Assembly: GCA_023053685.1 (NCBI GenBank)
Contig: JALIGW010000002.1
Coordinates: 239,411,177-239,475,176, forward strand
DNA length: 64,000 nt
Origin: Diadophis punctatus similis
Lineage: Eukaryota > Chordata > Lepidosauria > Squamata > Dipsadidae
Direction: 5' to 3'
In this document: positions 44,283 through 53,435 of the stretch, piece by piece
Layout: each line of letters begins with the position of its first letter
Position numbering within the stretch: the stretch's first letter is position 1
The notes under the pieces: generated by a model
Databases searched by the model: none
What the model was told of the DNA's origin: nothing
Seen by the model: the letters and a program-made list of their open reading frames with translations, nothing else
Program-made: the position numbers and the translations under genes

Positions 44283-47200
44283 ATAATGGTAGTGCATCAA
44301 TGTCTAATTTTCTGAGCTTCATGAGTATTCTACTTCTCTTTTTTGGTGTATTTGAATCCATTTGTGTTAATAGAAATCAGTTTGATTTCTTCTCTCCTTT
44401 TTTATTTGTATTGTTTCCTTGTTGTTCTAGTTTCTCTTAATATCTCTCCTGTAGTTTTTCTTGCTCTATTTTTTCTTTTCCCTGTATCCTTTTATCTCCT
44501 TTGCCTTTCGTTCTTTCCTCTATCACTTCCTCCTCTTGACTAGCACCTTCCAATTCTTCCTTACTCTCTTCTTTACTCTCTTCTTCACCTTCCATCCCTA
44601 AGTATTGTTCATAAAATTCATGAGCTTCCTCAATTGAATCTATTTTAACTTTCCTTCCTTGCCATGTTACTAAAATGCCCTCTGGCATTAGGCATCTAAA
44701 TGCCCTGCCCTTTGTTTTATCAATTGGGATGTTAAAAATTGATACTGCTTTCTAAGATTTCTAACCCGTCTTGGGATCTGCTTTAATACTATTATCTCCC
44801 TTCCTTTGTACGTAAATGATTCTTCCCTAGTTTTTTTGTAAATAGTATCTCTAACTACTCTTTTTATGAATTTTACATGTATCTCTATTGGTAATCTATG
44901 CCTCCGTATATAGTTCGTATGGACTCTATAGGCCTCATCTAGTTCTCTTATTATTTCTTGCTTATCACTCTGGATTATTACTGCTAATATTTCCGCTATT
45001 TTTTCACCTATATTTTCTTCTCCATCCTCTTGGATATTCTGAATCTTAAATAATGGGAGGCTTTCTCTAATTCTAAAAATATAATGGACTCTTCGAGTCC
45101 ATTGTTAATTATTGTTAGATTGTGCTTCATAGTTTCTACTTTTTTTTGTCTGTTCAATTTTTGTTTCGACTATTTTTATTTTGCGTTCATTTTCTATTTT
45201 GGATTTTTTCAATCTTATCATTCATATTTTAATGTCCCCTTTCATTTCACTCATCTCCGTTTTAATTTCTTCATGGTATGTTTTTGTTTCTTCATGGTTA
45301 TCTGTAATGGTCTCTTGAGTTTTTGTTATAGATTCTTGTGTTTGGGCAATGGTTTCTTGTATATTTTGTAACATCAATTGCATACTTTGCATATTAATTA
45401 TAATAAAAAATTATTATATTTTTTTCCGCTCCCAACATGCTATCAATGGCTCTTTGTGCAGAAGGTGTAGGAGAAGCTATTGCTGGATTTAATGCTACTT
45501 TCTTCTCTGCTTTTGTTGTTATATTTGTACTCATCATTCTCAATTTTTGCACTATTATATCCCATGCAACATTCATATAACAAGTTTCTATATGTTAATA
45601 TCTTCCATATCGTAGTAGATCAATATTCAAATAGGTATATAATATAAATGAAACAGTATATGCGAAAGAAGGAAAGTCTAGAAGAGGTATGTTACTTAAC
45701 CAACTTGTCTTATTTACTAAATCCTTATTTATATTGTAATTTATCTAACAATTCTCTATACTATATAATAATATAATAGTATAATAATATAGTCTAATAC
45801 TTCTTTATGATTTCTTACAACAACTGTCAATTAATAACATAAAGTATAATAGATCAATATTCAAATGGTTATATAATGCATATAAAGTAATATGTACAAA
45901 GGAAAGGAAGTCTACAAGTGGTATATTACTTATCCGTCCATTAACAATTCCTTATCAGTAGGAGTCCATTCAGTAATAGCAGCAATTTTGCTTAGTCATT
46001 ATTCTTCCTTTTATGCTGTAACTCATTTAAAATATTCTTCCTTCTATCAATCATCCTCTTTTTCTGTTTGTTATCCTAATTCGTGAAGTCCAAATATCCC
46101 CAGGTTTTCCTTGGATCAAATGTCAAAACTATTTCAAAATCCCATATTGTATGCTTTTTTCTTTTGTGCTGTAAGTTCGGAGCCCGATCTCACAGCACGC
46201 ACTGCTCAGACTATACCACCGGAAGTCTTCTGAGAATCTTTCTTTCCTAACTGACCAAGTTGGGATGGTTGACAAGTGGTATTTTATCTGAGACCCATGA
46301 AAGCCAAAATGAAGGATACCAATTCTGTCCCAGAAAAGCTGCACAATTAAAATTTATCTTCCCAGGAAAGACTCACTTGTGGGATTTTGTAGGTGCCCAA
46401 CATTGTTGATATCTGGATGGTGAAGCCAGTTTCAGCCCCTTCCAGAACAGCCACCATGTTTCTTTCTCTCCCACAACTGTAGTTGGGAACATTGGCTTCC
46501 CCGTCTGAAAGCAGGTCCAGCAAAGCATCCGAGGTCTTTCCTGGATGGAAATAATTTTCATAGACATTGTAACCCAGTGTAATGTTGGGCAAGAAGCGGG
46601 AATTGTGGTTGATGTCCTGGATAGCAAAAATGAAGGATAGCATTTTCCAATATTGTGTCAATTGTACCCTGGAATAACAATGTATTAAATATACAATGAT
46701 CTATTAAAAATACTTGATTGAATCTCTTTTTACAAAAATACAAGAATTACAAGAGTTCCTATGAATGGGTTAGAGCAGGAGTGGCCAAACTATGGTTCTT
46801 TGAGGACCTGTGGACTTCAACTCCCAGAATGCCTGAGCCAGCCATGAATGCAGGAATTCTGGGAGTTGAAGTCCACAGGTCCTCAAAGAACCAAAGTTTG
46901 GCCACCCCTGGATTAGAGCAATCCTGAAAAAATGTAATATATAAAAAAACTATAACCTACGTTAATAAAATATATCTGATTGTATTTCAAATCACTATGT
47001 GTCTGGCAGCTGAGCAGGTTTTGAGCATTTGGTGACATATTTGCATGGATTGTTTTATCTATCCTAAGAAGGCTAAGAAATATAACCAGATAGCTCACAT
47101 ATTTTAATGAAACTCAGGGATTTTTTCAATCTATGTTTCCTTTTAAAATATTCAGTGCTACTTAAGTCTGAAGGAATCTATTATTAGCTTTGGCTTATTC

Positions 47201-48257
47201 TTCAGATCGTCAGTATCCTTGCAGTTGGTCTAAGATTCCAGATCTTTAAATGTTCTCTTTTTCTCTATAGTTATGTTCTCCAGTATTTAATATTGTTGAT
47301 TGACCTATTTTTACATATTAAATATAGCATCATTGAATACACACTCAGACACAAACCAACACAGAGAATGAAGAGCCATGACTCTTAACAAAGCCCATAA
47401 ATTATCAAGTCCTACACATGTTGATATGTCCACTGTGAAAAAGTATTTGATTTGAGACTTAATTTACATTTCAATCATTTACAGGATTGGAATATTTGGC
47501 ATCAGTTGAACATGGAAATCACAGACATGGAAACTCAATGAAATAATAAATGCTGACCTGGAATGCTTTCATATTGTCAATGAATGTAAGAATTGGAAAC
47601 AGAAGGGGAAAGCTATCACATTTTCGTGTAGGGAAAAAATAACAGCATTCCTGTATTTCTGTGTCCATGTTGACCAATTTATGGGAAAAAGGAGGAAGTA
47701 CCCTCTCCTCTCTCTCCATAGTCCAACTCTGCTCTGTGGTTGTCAAAGAAAATGACTGTTTCTTCTTCAAAATCAAGAAAAAACGAAGATCCTTGTTTGA
47801 TGATAACACTTGAGAATGTCAAAAGATGCTTATCAGCTGCAGGGTCTGAGTTAAAGCCCCCAAGGTGAAATGGCATAATGCCAGCTGGAATTGTTGAAAT
47901 AAGTCAGAGAAAGAGTAGCTGTAACGCAGGCTACGTTTGAAGGAACGTGTCAGGGTTCCAAGTAACACCCACCAAGTGTGGCAGCCCTGAAGATCCAAAG
48001 TAAAAGATGGCCTCCAGGGCTGACGGAACGTAGGAAGGAAGGTTGACTTACACGGATACTGGAGTCACTGGAGATTTTCTGAAACTTAACATTTCAAACG
48101 TAGCCTGAGTTGCAGAGATGATGCCACCGATGGAAAGGTCTCCTGGCCTGTAATGATTCTTTGGATCCACCTCATCCCTCTGCAGGGTCAGGGGGCACTT
48201 GGCTTTGAGCAACCCCCAAACTCCCTGGGCCCATAGAAGCAGCAGAAGCAGCGACAT
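34475..48257 (-). CDS. Vomeronasal type-2 receptor (V2R), complete six-exon gene
   Basis: A family C GPCR that detects ligands at the surface of vomeronasal sensory neurons. Exons (minus strand): 48257-48052, 46668-46377, 42531-41719, 40631-40407, 38742-38616, 35370-34475 (206, 292, 813, 225, 127 and 896 bases). Splice phases agree at every junction and the sum, 2559 bases, gives 852 residues plus stop, the usual V2R length. Domain order: signal peptide, Venus-flytrap ligand-binding region (exons 2-4), nine-cysteine region (exon 5 and start of exon 6), seven membrane segments, short tail ending EHVMSK. No frameshift or stop is seen, so it is a candidate functional gene. The introns hold hAT MITEs, an LTR, CR1s and an ORF1-only L1 (43471-46231) in sense orientation. 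It is the middle of a tandem array with a relic at 49.9 kb and another gene at 52.5-58.3 kb. Ligand unknown. Confidence 0.9.
35589..36703. mobile_element. 1.1-kb hAT element in V2R intron 5, exact duplication
   Basis: Ends CAGGGATCAGCAAACC and GCCGACCCCTG; GACTAGTC on both sides (35581-35588, 36704-36711). The interior carries a partly duplicated CTTAAGGAGGGTCTTTG region and a GA-rich tract (36343-36520). No transposase frame. Confidence 0.88.
36712..37158. other. V2R intron 5, unique part
   Basis: No gene. Partly similar to the region upstream of exon 6 in gene 2 (CCCCTCTCATTCAT; GATTTTGACT), supporting duplication of introns with exons. Confidence 0.4.
37159..37584. mobile_element. hAT MITE of the GTGATGGCGAACC family, exact duplication
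   Basis: Ends CAGTGATGGCGAACC and GGTTCGCCATCACTG; ACTTAGAA on both sides (37151-37158, 37585-37592). In V2R intron 5. Confidence 0.9.
37593..37979. other. V2R intron 5, unique part
   Basis: Unclassified. The block AAATGGGGCGAATAACAATTTG is similar to 55554-55575 near gene 2, so it belongs to the duplicated intron. Confidence 0.4.
37980..38440 (-). mobile_element. CR1 tail split by hAT MITE 38044-38311
   Basis: CR1 (AGAGTTGGAAGGAACC ... AAGCAAGAAAC) is interrupted by CAGACGTGGGTTCC ... GGTTCTGG-type arms ending ACCCACCCCTG, with CAAGAAAC on both sides (38036-38043, 38312-38319). CR1 resumes to about 38440. Confidence 0.88.
38616..38742 (-). CDS. V2R gene 1 exon 5: cysteine-rich linker
   Basis: Acceptor TTTTGCTTAG ends at 38743. 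A CAG further in (TCCATCCAG) would break phase, so it is not used. 127 bases encode [19 protein letters not shown], then [16 protein letters not shown] and SSIE, the nine-cysteine domain that couples ligand binding to the membrane bundle. Donor GAAG|GTGGGT, phase 1, joins to exon 6 as G+AT. Confidence 0.9.
38881..39398 (+). mobile_element. (TTCC)n, CR1 3' end, (ATTCT)n/(ATTCC)n in V2R intron 4
   Basis: TTCC units 38881-38964. CR1 from 38966 with the frame [20 protein letters not shown] ... NHLSEMV ending at 39221. Then, directly after CCTTCCAACTCTGTT, about 14 ATTCT units followed by about 10 ATTCC units. Confidence 0.9.
39439..40108. mobile_element. hAT MITE with nested SINE in V2R intron 4
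   Basis: Ends CAGGGATCTGCAACC and GGTTGCAGACACCTG; flanks GTTTAGGT / ATTTAGGT, 7 of 8. A plus-strand tRNA-derived SINE occupies about 39655-39884 (GGAGCTGAGATAGCGCAGTG to GTATATAAGTAAAGTGC). CT-rich tract 39899-39975. Confidence 0.85.
40407..40631 (-). CDS. V2R gene 1 exon 4
   Basis: Acceptor TCTTCCATTCCAG ends at 40632; donor AAGAAG|GTGAGG. 225 bases, phase 0 to 0. Encodes [35 protein letters not shown] and [12 protein letters not shown]. Same length as the exon in gene 2 (58035-58259). Confidence 0.9.
41204..41497. mobile_element. hAT MITE in V2R intron 3, exact duplication
   Basis: Ends CAAGGGTGGGTTCTAAC and AGGAACCCACCTCTG; GTCAGAGC on both sides (41196-41203, 41498-41505). TTCTGCGCATGCGCAGAA centre and AAGATGGCAGCACCC arm as in the copies at 1149 and 56275. 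Confidence 0.9.
41719..42531 (-). CDS. V2R gene 1 exon 3: main ligand-binding exon
   Basis: Acceptor CTTCTTTTTCAG ends at 42532; donor GGCAG|GTATTT. The 813 bases are open and phase 0 at both ends. Key blocks: [52 protein letters not shown] and a late [16 protein letters not shown], as in other V2Rs. The donor base at +5 is T, a weaker site than the others. Confidence 0.92.
42649..43180 (+). mobile_element. Solo LTR, TGTTGTGG family, in V2R intron 2
   Basis: Begins TGTTGTGGCC, ends GGGTCAGAACA (TG...CA). Flanks GGAGG / GCAGG differ by one base. Acidic-codon-rich interior and AATAAAGGAATTT near the end. A sister with an exact duplication is at 53683. No viral genes. Confidence 0.75.
43471..46231 (-). 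mobile_element. ORF1-only L1-like element, older copy, exact 17-base duplication
   Basis: GAGAATCTTTCTTTCCT flanks both sides (43454-43470 and 46232-46248). On the minus strand the element starts AGAAGACTTCCGGTGG, has about 650 bases of leader, a decayed ORF1 (45576 to 44437), a 3' region with (GA)n and (TA)n (44073-44280) and an A-rich end (poly-T on the plus strand at 43471). No reverse-transcriptase sequence is present. It lies in V2R intron 2 in the sense orientation. Confidence 0.8.
44437..45576 (-). pseudogene. Decayed L1 ORF1 of the older ORF1-only element
   Basis: N-terminal part from 45537 ([16 protein letters not shown]), a glutamine- and threonine-rich coiled-coil stretch ([18 protein letters not shown]) near 45320, and a C-terminal part [20 protein letters not shown] ... 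AHEFYEQYL matching PVGVAVKFSGKRYRL of the copy at 59480, then a charged tail to 44437. Broken by several frameshifts and stops. Confidence 0.75.
46377..46668 (-). CDS. V2R gene 1 exon 2: first part of the ligand-binding lobe
   Basis: Acceptor TTGTTATTCCAG ends at 46669; donor CCACAA|GTGAGT. The 292 bases start by completing a phase-2 codon and end in phase 0. They encode [53 protein letters not shown] and LGTYKIPQ, all typical of V2R exon 2. Confidence 0.92.
46776..46910. mobile_element. Palindromic MITE in V2R intron 1
   Basis: CAGGAGTGGCCAAACTATGG and TTTGGCCACCCCTG ends; flanks GGTTAGAG / GATTAGAG, 7 of 8. Sister of 28983-29128. Confidence 0.85.
46919..48051. other. V2R intron 1, no further gene
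   Basis: The minus frames at 47519-47876 are open but have no recognised domain or splice context. Confidence 0.35.
48052..48257 (-). CDS. V2R gene 1 exon 1: start, signal peptide, N-terminus
   Basis: ATG at 48255-48257 begins [15 protein letters not shown], a good signal peptide. An in-frame TTG nine codons upstream is not a plausible start. The mature start contains [13 protein letters not shown], with the conserved cysteine, and [13 protein letters not shown], the usual V2R opening. The donor is ATCCGT|GTAAGT, giving phase 2. Confidence 0.88.
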
Positions 48258-48640
48258 GACTTGTGCTCCTGATGGAGCCTCCAAACCTGTGTGTGGTTTG
48301 AATAAAATGTAAGAAGATGAGGTGGAAGAAAGCTTTCTTATCTCAGATAGAATCCAACCAAGGCTTCATTTCTGAAGTGGAGAGGAGAAGAAACCGCCCT
48401 GCCTGCCCTAAAAACCTCCTCAGGACCTCTCCAAACCCATTTATGTACCCATGAATTTCCAATGCTGTGGCAGCAGCCCACAAGGCTTTTAGTGTGAAAG
48501 CAAGGTGAAAACATGCGATGTTTTCTGTCAAATCTTCTGAAAGCTTGCAGAAGAGTCTCAGGACAATAAGCAACATGTCAAAAATTAAATCACTATAATT
48601 TGAATGACAATAAAGGAGGGAAGTTGCAGATGTGTTCCAA
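48258..48640. other. 5' flank of V2R gene 1
   Basis: Should contain the promoter; no TATA box, CpG island or repeat could be identified. Confidence 0.3.
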
Positions 48641-49091
<451 letters not shown>

Positions 49092-49405
49092 ACTGGACAA
49101 GAAAGCTCGCCTCCAAACCAATTTACAAAAATGCTTTTTACAAACCAATGTCAAGAGAGAGTGTTAGAATGTGTGCAACATGGATCCCTATGGATCTGGA
49201 TACATTTAGTTTGCATTTGTGCTATATTGTGCTGACTTTGGCTATATTTTCAAGTCAATAGGAAAAAAAAGAATAAAGAAAAATGGTTAAAGCAGAAATT
49301 AAATACCAATAAGGAGACAAAGAAGATACGAAGTTAATGGAGTTAGTAGAGTTAGTTGTTAGTAGAGTTCATTCCAATAATCCAGACAGGAGGTAATGAA
49401 GACAT
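49092..49405. other. No feature recognised
   Basis: Unclassified. Confidence 0.3.
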
Positions 49406-49621
49406 AAGTGACTGTGCGCATGCCATCTCACGCACTTTATCACCCTCTGCGCATGTGCAGAAGGCATTGCGCATGCACAGAGGGTTAGAAACAAGAAAAT
49501 GGTGATGTCCGGCCGGGTGGGTGGAGCCTTGCACTGCCGCTGCTGCCTGTTCTCTGAACCACTGGCAGCCGCCGCTTCAGGTATTCCCGAACCTGACCGA
49601 ACCAGTAGCATTTCAATCCTG
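49406..49621. mobile_element. Decayed MITE with CCTCTGCGCATGTGCAG palindrome
   Basis: TATCACCCTCTGCGCATG faces GCGCATGCACAGAGGGTTAG; the right part AACCAGTAGCATTTCAATCC is hAT-MITE-like. The left end is unclear. Confidence 0.6.
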
Positions 49622-49917
49622 GGCACCACCTGTTGGATTTGTGCAAAAGCTTTCCTAGAAGTAGGAGTCATGAGTCCAGAAGGATCCCCAGTTTGTATAC
49701 CATTTTGCTCTGGGGAAGTACTACTCTATCTAGAGTTATTGATGGAACAGTTCTGGAACCAGGCTACCAAAACCCAGAGACATTCAGTTCCACTTAGGGC
49801 TAAGATGCAACCTACCATCACTGTCCAGTCCCTCGTAGTCTGCATGCATTGAGTAGGTACCACTAAGCACATTGGTACAGTCCAGGTTGGAGATGTACAA
49901 CTGAATACACTGAGCAA

Positions 49918-50200
49918 TCAGTAGTACTTTAGTATGTAGCCTAAAAGCCCATCAATGAAGACCAAGATGGAGAAGACCTGCATGTCAACCATTGACCTCC
50001 CTTTTGTGCTCAACCACATTGGATCCCAGACAGCGGTGGGTTGCTCCCAGTTTGGACCGGTTCTTAGAACCGGTAGCGTCGGCGGTGGGAGGCTCCACCC
50101 ACCCAGGACACTTCTGCGCATGCGCAAACTGGTGGCAAAATTATTTACAACCCACCGCTGATCCCAGAAAATGAAACTGAGAGAATCTCTTCTGAGGATT
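49918..50200 (-). pseudogene. V2R relic (TM6-TM7 piece) split by a MITE
   Basis: The minus strand 49918-50022 reads MWLSTKGRSMVDMQVFSIL then FIDGLLGYILKYY, aligning with [18 protein letters not shown] and the TM7 start of the V2R genes. Across the MITE (50031-50160) the frame continues upstream as SLSFIFWDP, matching the CSVWVSFVP segment. Beyond that no V2R sequence is recognised. It lies between V2R gene 1 and gene 2 on the same strand, so the array once had at least three members. Confidence 0.8.
50031..50160. mobile_element. hAT MITE inside the V2R relic, exact duplication
   Basis: CAGCGGTGGGTT ... AACCCACCGCTG, 130 bases, with ATCCCAGA on both sides (50023-50030, 50161-50168). Its removal restores the V2R-like frame, so the insertion came after or with gene death. 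Confidence 0.92.
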
Positions 50201-50990
50201 GAGATCATGGGATGTTCCAGCAGGGAAACAAAGTTTGAGAGAAATTTCTCCTTTTGCTGGCATTTGGGTCTTTTGCTCGACAAGGGTGATCTCTCCAAGT
50301 TGATAATCAGGATAAGGAATGTAATAATTGAAAGCATCCAAGAGAGCATGCTGGCTTGCCTGGTTAGGATGCTGGGTTGGAAGTTAACAAGCCCATGTTC
50401 GAGACCCATGTGCTGCCGTGGGGCAGGATTGAGCTCCCATTCTTCTCTCTTCTCTAAAGCACAGAAGCCCAGCTGATTGTCGGAGGGAGCAGCAATGAAA
50501 AAAGCAGGCAAATGGAAGATCGCTTAGCTAGCAAAGCACGGAAGATTGCTTCACTCATTAGTACCTCGTTAGGGCTGAAAAAAGCTTAGTAAAAGCTACA
50601 TTCGGAGTATAAGACACACCCAAATTTTCAGTCTATTTTAGGGGGCAAAAAGGTGCGTCTTATACTCCAAAAAATATGGTATTCTATTCCACCATTTCTT
50701 TGATATTAGTGTAACTCTTGTCCTGCAGCAAGTTGTCTTGTTGTGAGATGGGCATAGCAAGTTGGCCATGGCAAGTTGGCGGTGGTGAGTTGGCCATGAC
50801 AAGTTCTTCATGGCAAATTGTCACAGACCCTTGAAAAAGACACATTTTTCATTTAAAGAGAAAATGGGGTGGGAAAGAAAATATGGAAGATTAAGGGATG
50901 AGCCTGTTCTAATAATTGCAGATATCCCACCCAGAGCTATCATTTCCCAAACATAGGACAGAAGGACAGTCTTGGAAAATGTTATCAATA
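50201..50990. other. No gene; short TA-MITE relative at 50585-50685
   Basis: CATTCGGAGTATAAGACACA and GTGCGTCTTATACTCC are inverse ends of a short relative of 15125-15645. 50380-50470 looks like a tRNA-SINE-type piece (GTTCGAGACCC). The rest is unclassified. Confidence 0.45.
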
Positions 50991-51259
<269 letters not shown>

Positions 51260-51289
51260 CTATTTATTAGGTTTTTATCCCACCTTTTG

Positions 51290-51600
51290 GGAGTGGTGCA
51301 GTGGCTCAGTGCTTAAGATGCTGGACTTGATGGCTGGAAAAGCTGGCAACCCAGGTTTGAGACCCGAGCACCACATGATGGGGTGAGCTCCTGTCCTCGC
51401 CTCAGCCCTGCTAACCTAGCAGCTTGAAAGCATACAAATGTGAGTAGATAAATAAGTACCACTTTGGTGGGAAGGTAACAGTGCTTCATGATGTTATTCT
51501 GGCCACGTGGCCACAGAAATGTCTTTGGACAATGCTGGCTCAATGGCCTTGAAATGGAGATGATCTCTGCTCCCTATAGTTGGCAACATCTAGTGGAGTA
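51290..51600 (+). mobile_element. Sauria-type SINE
   Basis: Head GTGGTGCAGTGGCTCAGTGC, B box region GGTTTGAGACCC, then CCTAGCAGCTTGAAAGCATA, GGTGGGAAGGTAACAGTGCT and a degraded 3' end. Confidence 0.8.
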
Positions 51601-51631
51601 AAATCTGCAAGGACTCCTTTATCTTTACTTA

Positions 51632-51985
51632 AAAGGTAACGGTTCCCCTCGCACATATGTGCTAGTCATTCCCAACTCTAGGGGGCAGTGCTCATCTCCG
51701 TTTCAAAGCCGAAGAGCCAGCGCTGTCCAAAGACATCTCCGTGGTCATGTGGCCGGCATGACTAAATGCCAAAGGCGCACGAAGCACTGTTACCTTCCCA
51801 CCAAAGTGGTCCCTATTTTTCTACTAGCATTTTTAATGTGCTTTTGAACTGCTAGGTTGACAGAAGCTGGGACAAGTAAAGGAGCTCACTCCATTACATG
51901 GCGCTAGGGATTCAAACCACCGAACTGCTGACCTTTCTGATCGACAAGCTCAGCGTCTTAGCCATTGAGCCACCACGTCTCTCAT
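51632..51985 (-). mobile_element. Sauria-type SINE (reverse), nearly complete
   Basis: AAAAGGTAACGGTTCCCCTC, CACATATGTGCTAGTCATTC, CTCCGTGGTCATGTGGCCGG, then GGATTCAAACCACCG and head AGCGTCTTAGCCATTGAGCC. Faces the plus-strand copy at 51290, forming an imperfect inverted pair. Confidence 0.85.
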
Positions 51986-52539
51986 TATCTTTACATATCC
52001 CACCTTTATGACTTTAAGAATAATTCAAGGAGGCAAACCTACCTAATACTCCTCTCTTCTCTTATTTTCCCAGCAACCTAATCCCTAATAGTCCTCTGGC
52101 TGTGTTCCAATAGTCGACCTGGATGATAGGATTAGTTGGAGATATGAAAGCTCCATGCTTTCATATCAGAGGGGGTTGATCAAGGGGAGTTGCATTACTT
52201 TGGTCAAGGAATGTAAAGTGTGAGCATCTGGTGAACTATTATAGGGCAAGCCATCCCTCTAAATGTAGTGGTGACCCTGACTTCTATTCTGTGATCCAGG
52301 TGGCTGAATTGCTGGAGATGCCAATGCTTAATGCCAGATCTGTATCTGAAACATTGTTAGGCAAAGGCAGTAATGTAACTTTATCTGAAACCGGATATGG
52401 GTACTTTTAATCATGAGAGTTCCCTTATCTGTTGACTAGATATTCTCAGCTTTAATAAGTAGACCAGATGGAAAAACGCAACAGATAACCAAATTTTACT
52501 TTATTATAAAGCTATATTAACATAATTTTGCAAGTCTGT
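51986..52539. other. 3' flank of V2R gene 2
   Basis: No gene. AATAAA on the minus strand at 52500-52505, about 35 bases past the stop, may be a poly-A signal. The block 52460-52520 resembles 31510-31580. Confidence 0.4.
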
Positions 52540-53435
52540 TTATTTTGACATCACATGTTCTTTTGTATTTAAATCTGGTCTTAGGAAAATAATGAAACAC
52601 TTGGGGAAAAAGATGCAGCCCAGAAGTCCTGCACTGGAGGCCAAGATGGAGAAGATCTGCACAGCCACCATGTATTTCCCTTTGGTACTCAGGTAGGTGG
52701 GCACAAAGGATACCCAGACACTGCAGAAGATGAGCATGCTGAAGGTGATCAGCTTGGCTTCATTGAAAGCCCCAGGGAGATTCCTGGCCAGGAAAGCAAC
52801 TGTGAAGCAGATGGTGGCCAGGAACCCCATGTAACCAAAGACCCCATAAAACAAGATGACAGAGCCTTCATTGCACTGTAGAATGATTTCCCCAGATTGT
52901 GAGTGCATGTCAGACTCAGGGAAGGGGGGGAAAGTGCCCAACCAGATACTACAGAGAAGAATTTGGAGACCAGAGCATGACAGGATGATGGAGTTGGCAA
53001 AGCTCCTTCCCAGCCATCTCTGCACATTATTCCCTGGTTTTGTGGCCCAGAAGGCCAGCACCACTGTGATGGTTTTGGCCAAGACAGAAGAAATGGCAGC
53101 AGAGAAGATGATGCAGAAGGCTGTTTGTCGAAGAAGGCAGGTGGCTCTGCTTGGCTGGCCAATGAACAAGAAGGAGGTGAAGAAGGAAAGCAGGAGACAA
53201 ACAAGAATGATATAAGAGAGATCACGATTGTTGGCTTTGACTACGGGAGTTTCTTGGAATTTAATGAAGGTTCCCAAGACAAGGCATGTGATCAAAGAGA
53301 GAAACAAGGCAATAGAAGTTAAGATGATCCCCAATTTTTCTTGATAGGATAGAAAAGTTTTAATCTTGGGGATACAGTGATCTCGGTTGTTATTTGGATA
53401 TTGGTCTGCTGGACATTTGCTGCATTTTTCCACAT
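52540..53435 (-). CDS. V2R gene 2 exon 6: seven-transmembrane domain
   Basis: Acceptor TTGCTCTTTTTCAG ends at 53436. Opens [17 protein letters not shown] and continues through seven membrane segments (for example [47 protein letters not shown]) to [13 protein letters not shown]. Open throughout. Confidence 0.95.

Noticed and set aside
47519..47876. Overlapping minus frames in V2R intron 1
   Set aside because: No similarity to V2R exons or other families, no splice context.
48258..48284. Upstream TTG as start of V2R exon 1
   Set aside because: The ATG at 48257 gives a standard signal peptide; TTG starts are not expected in vertebrate nuclear genes.
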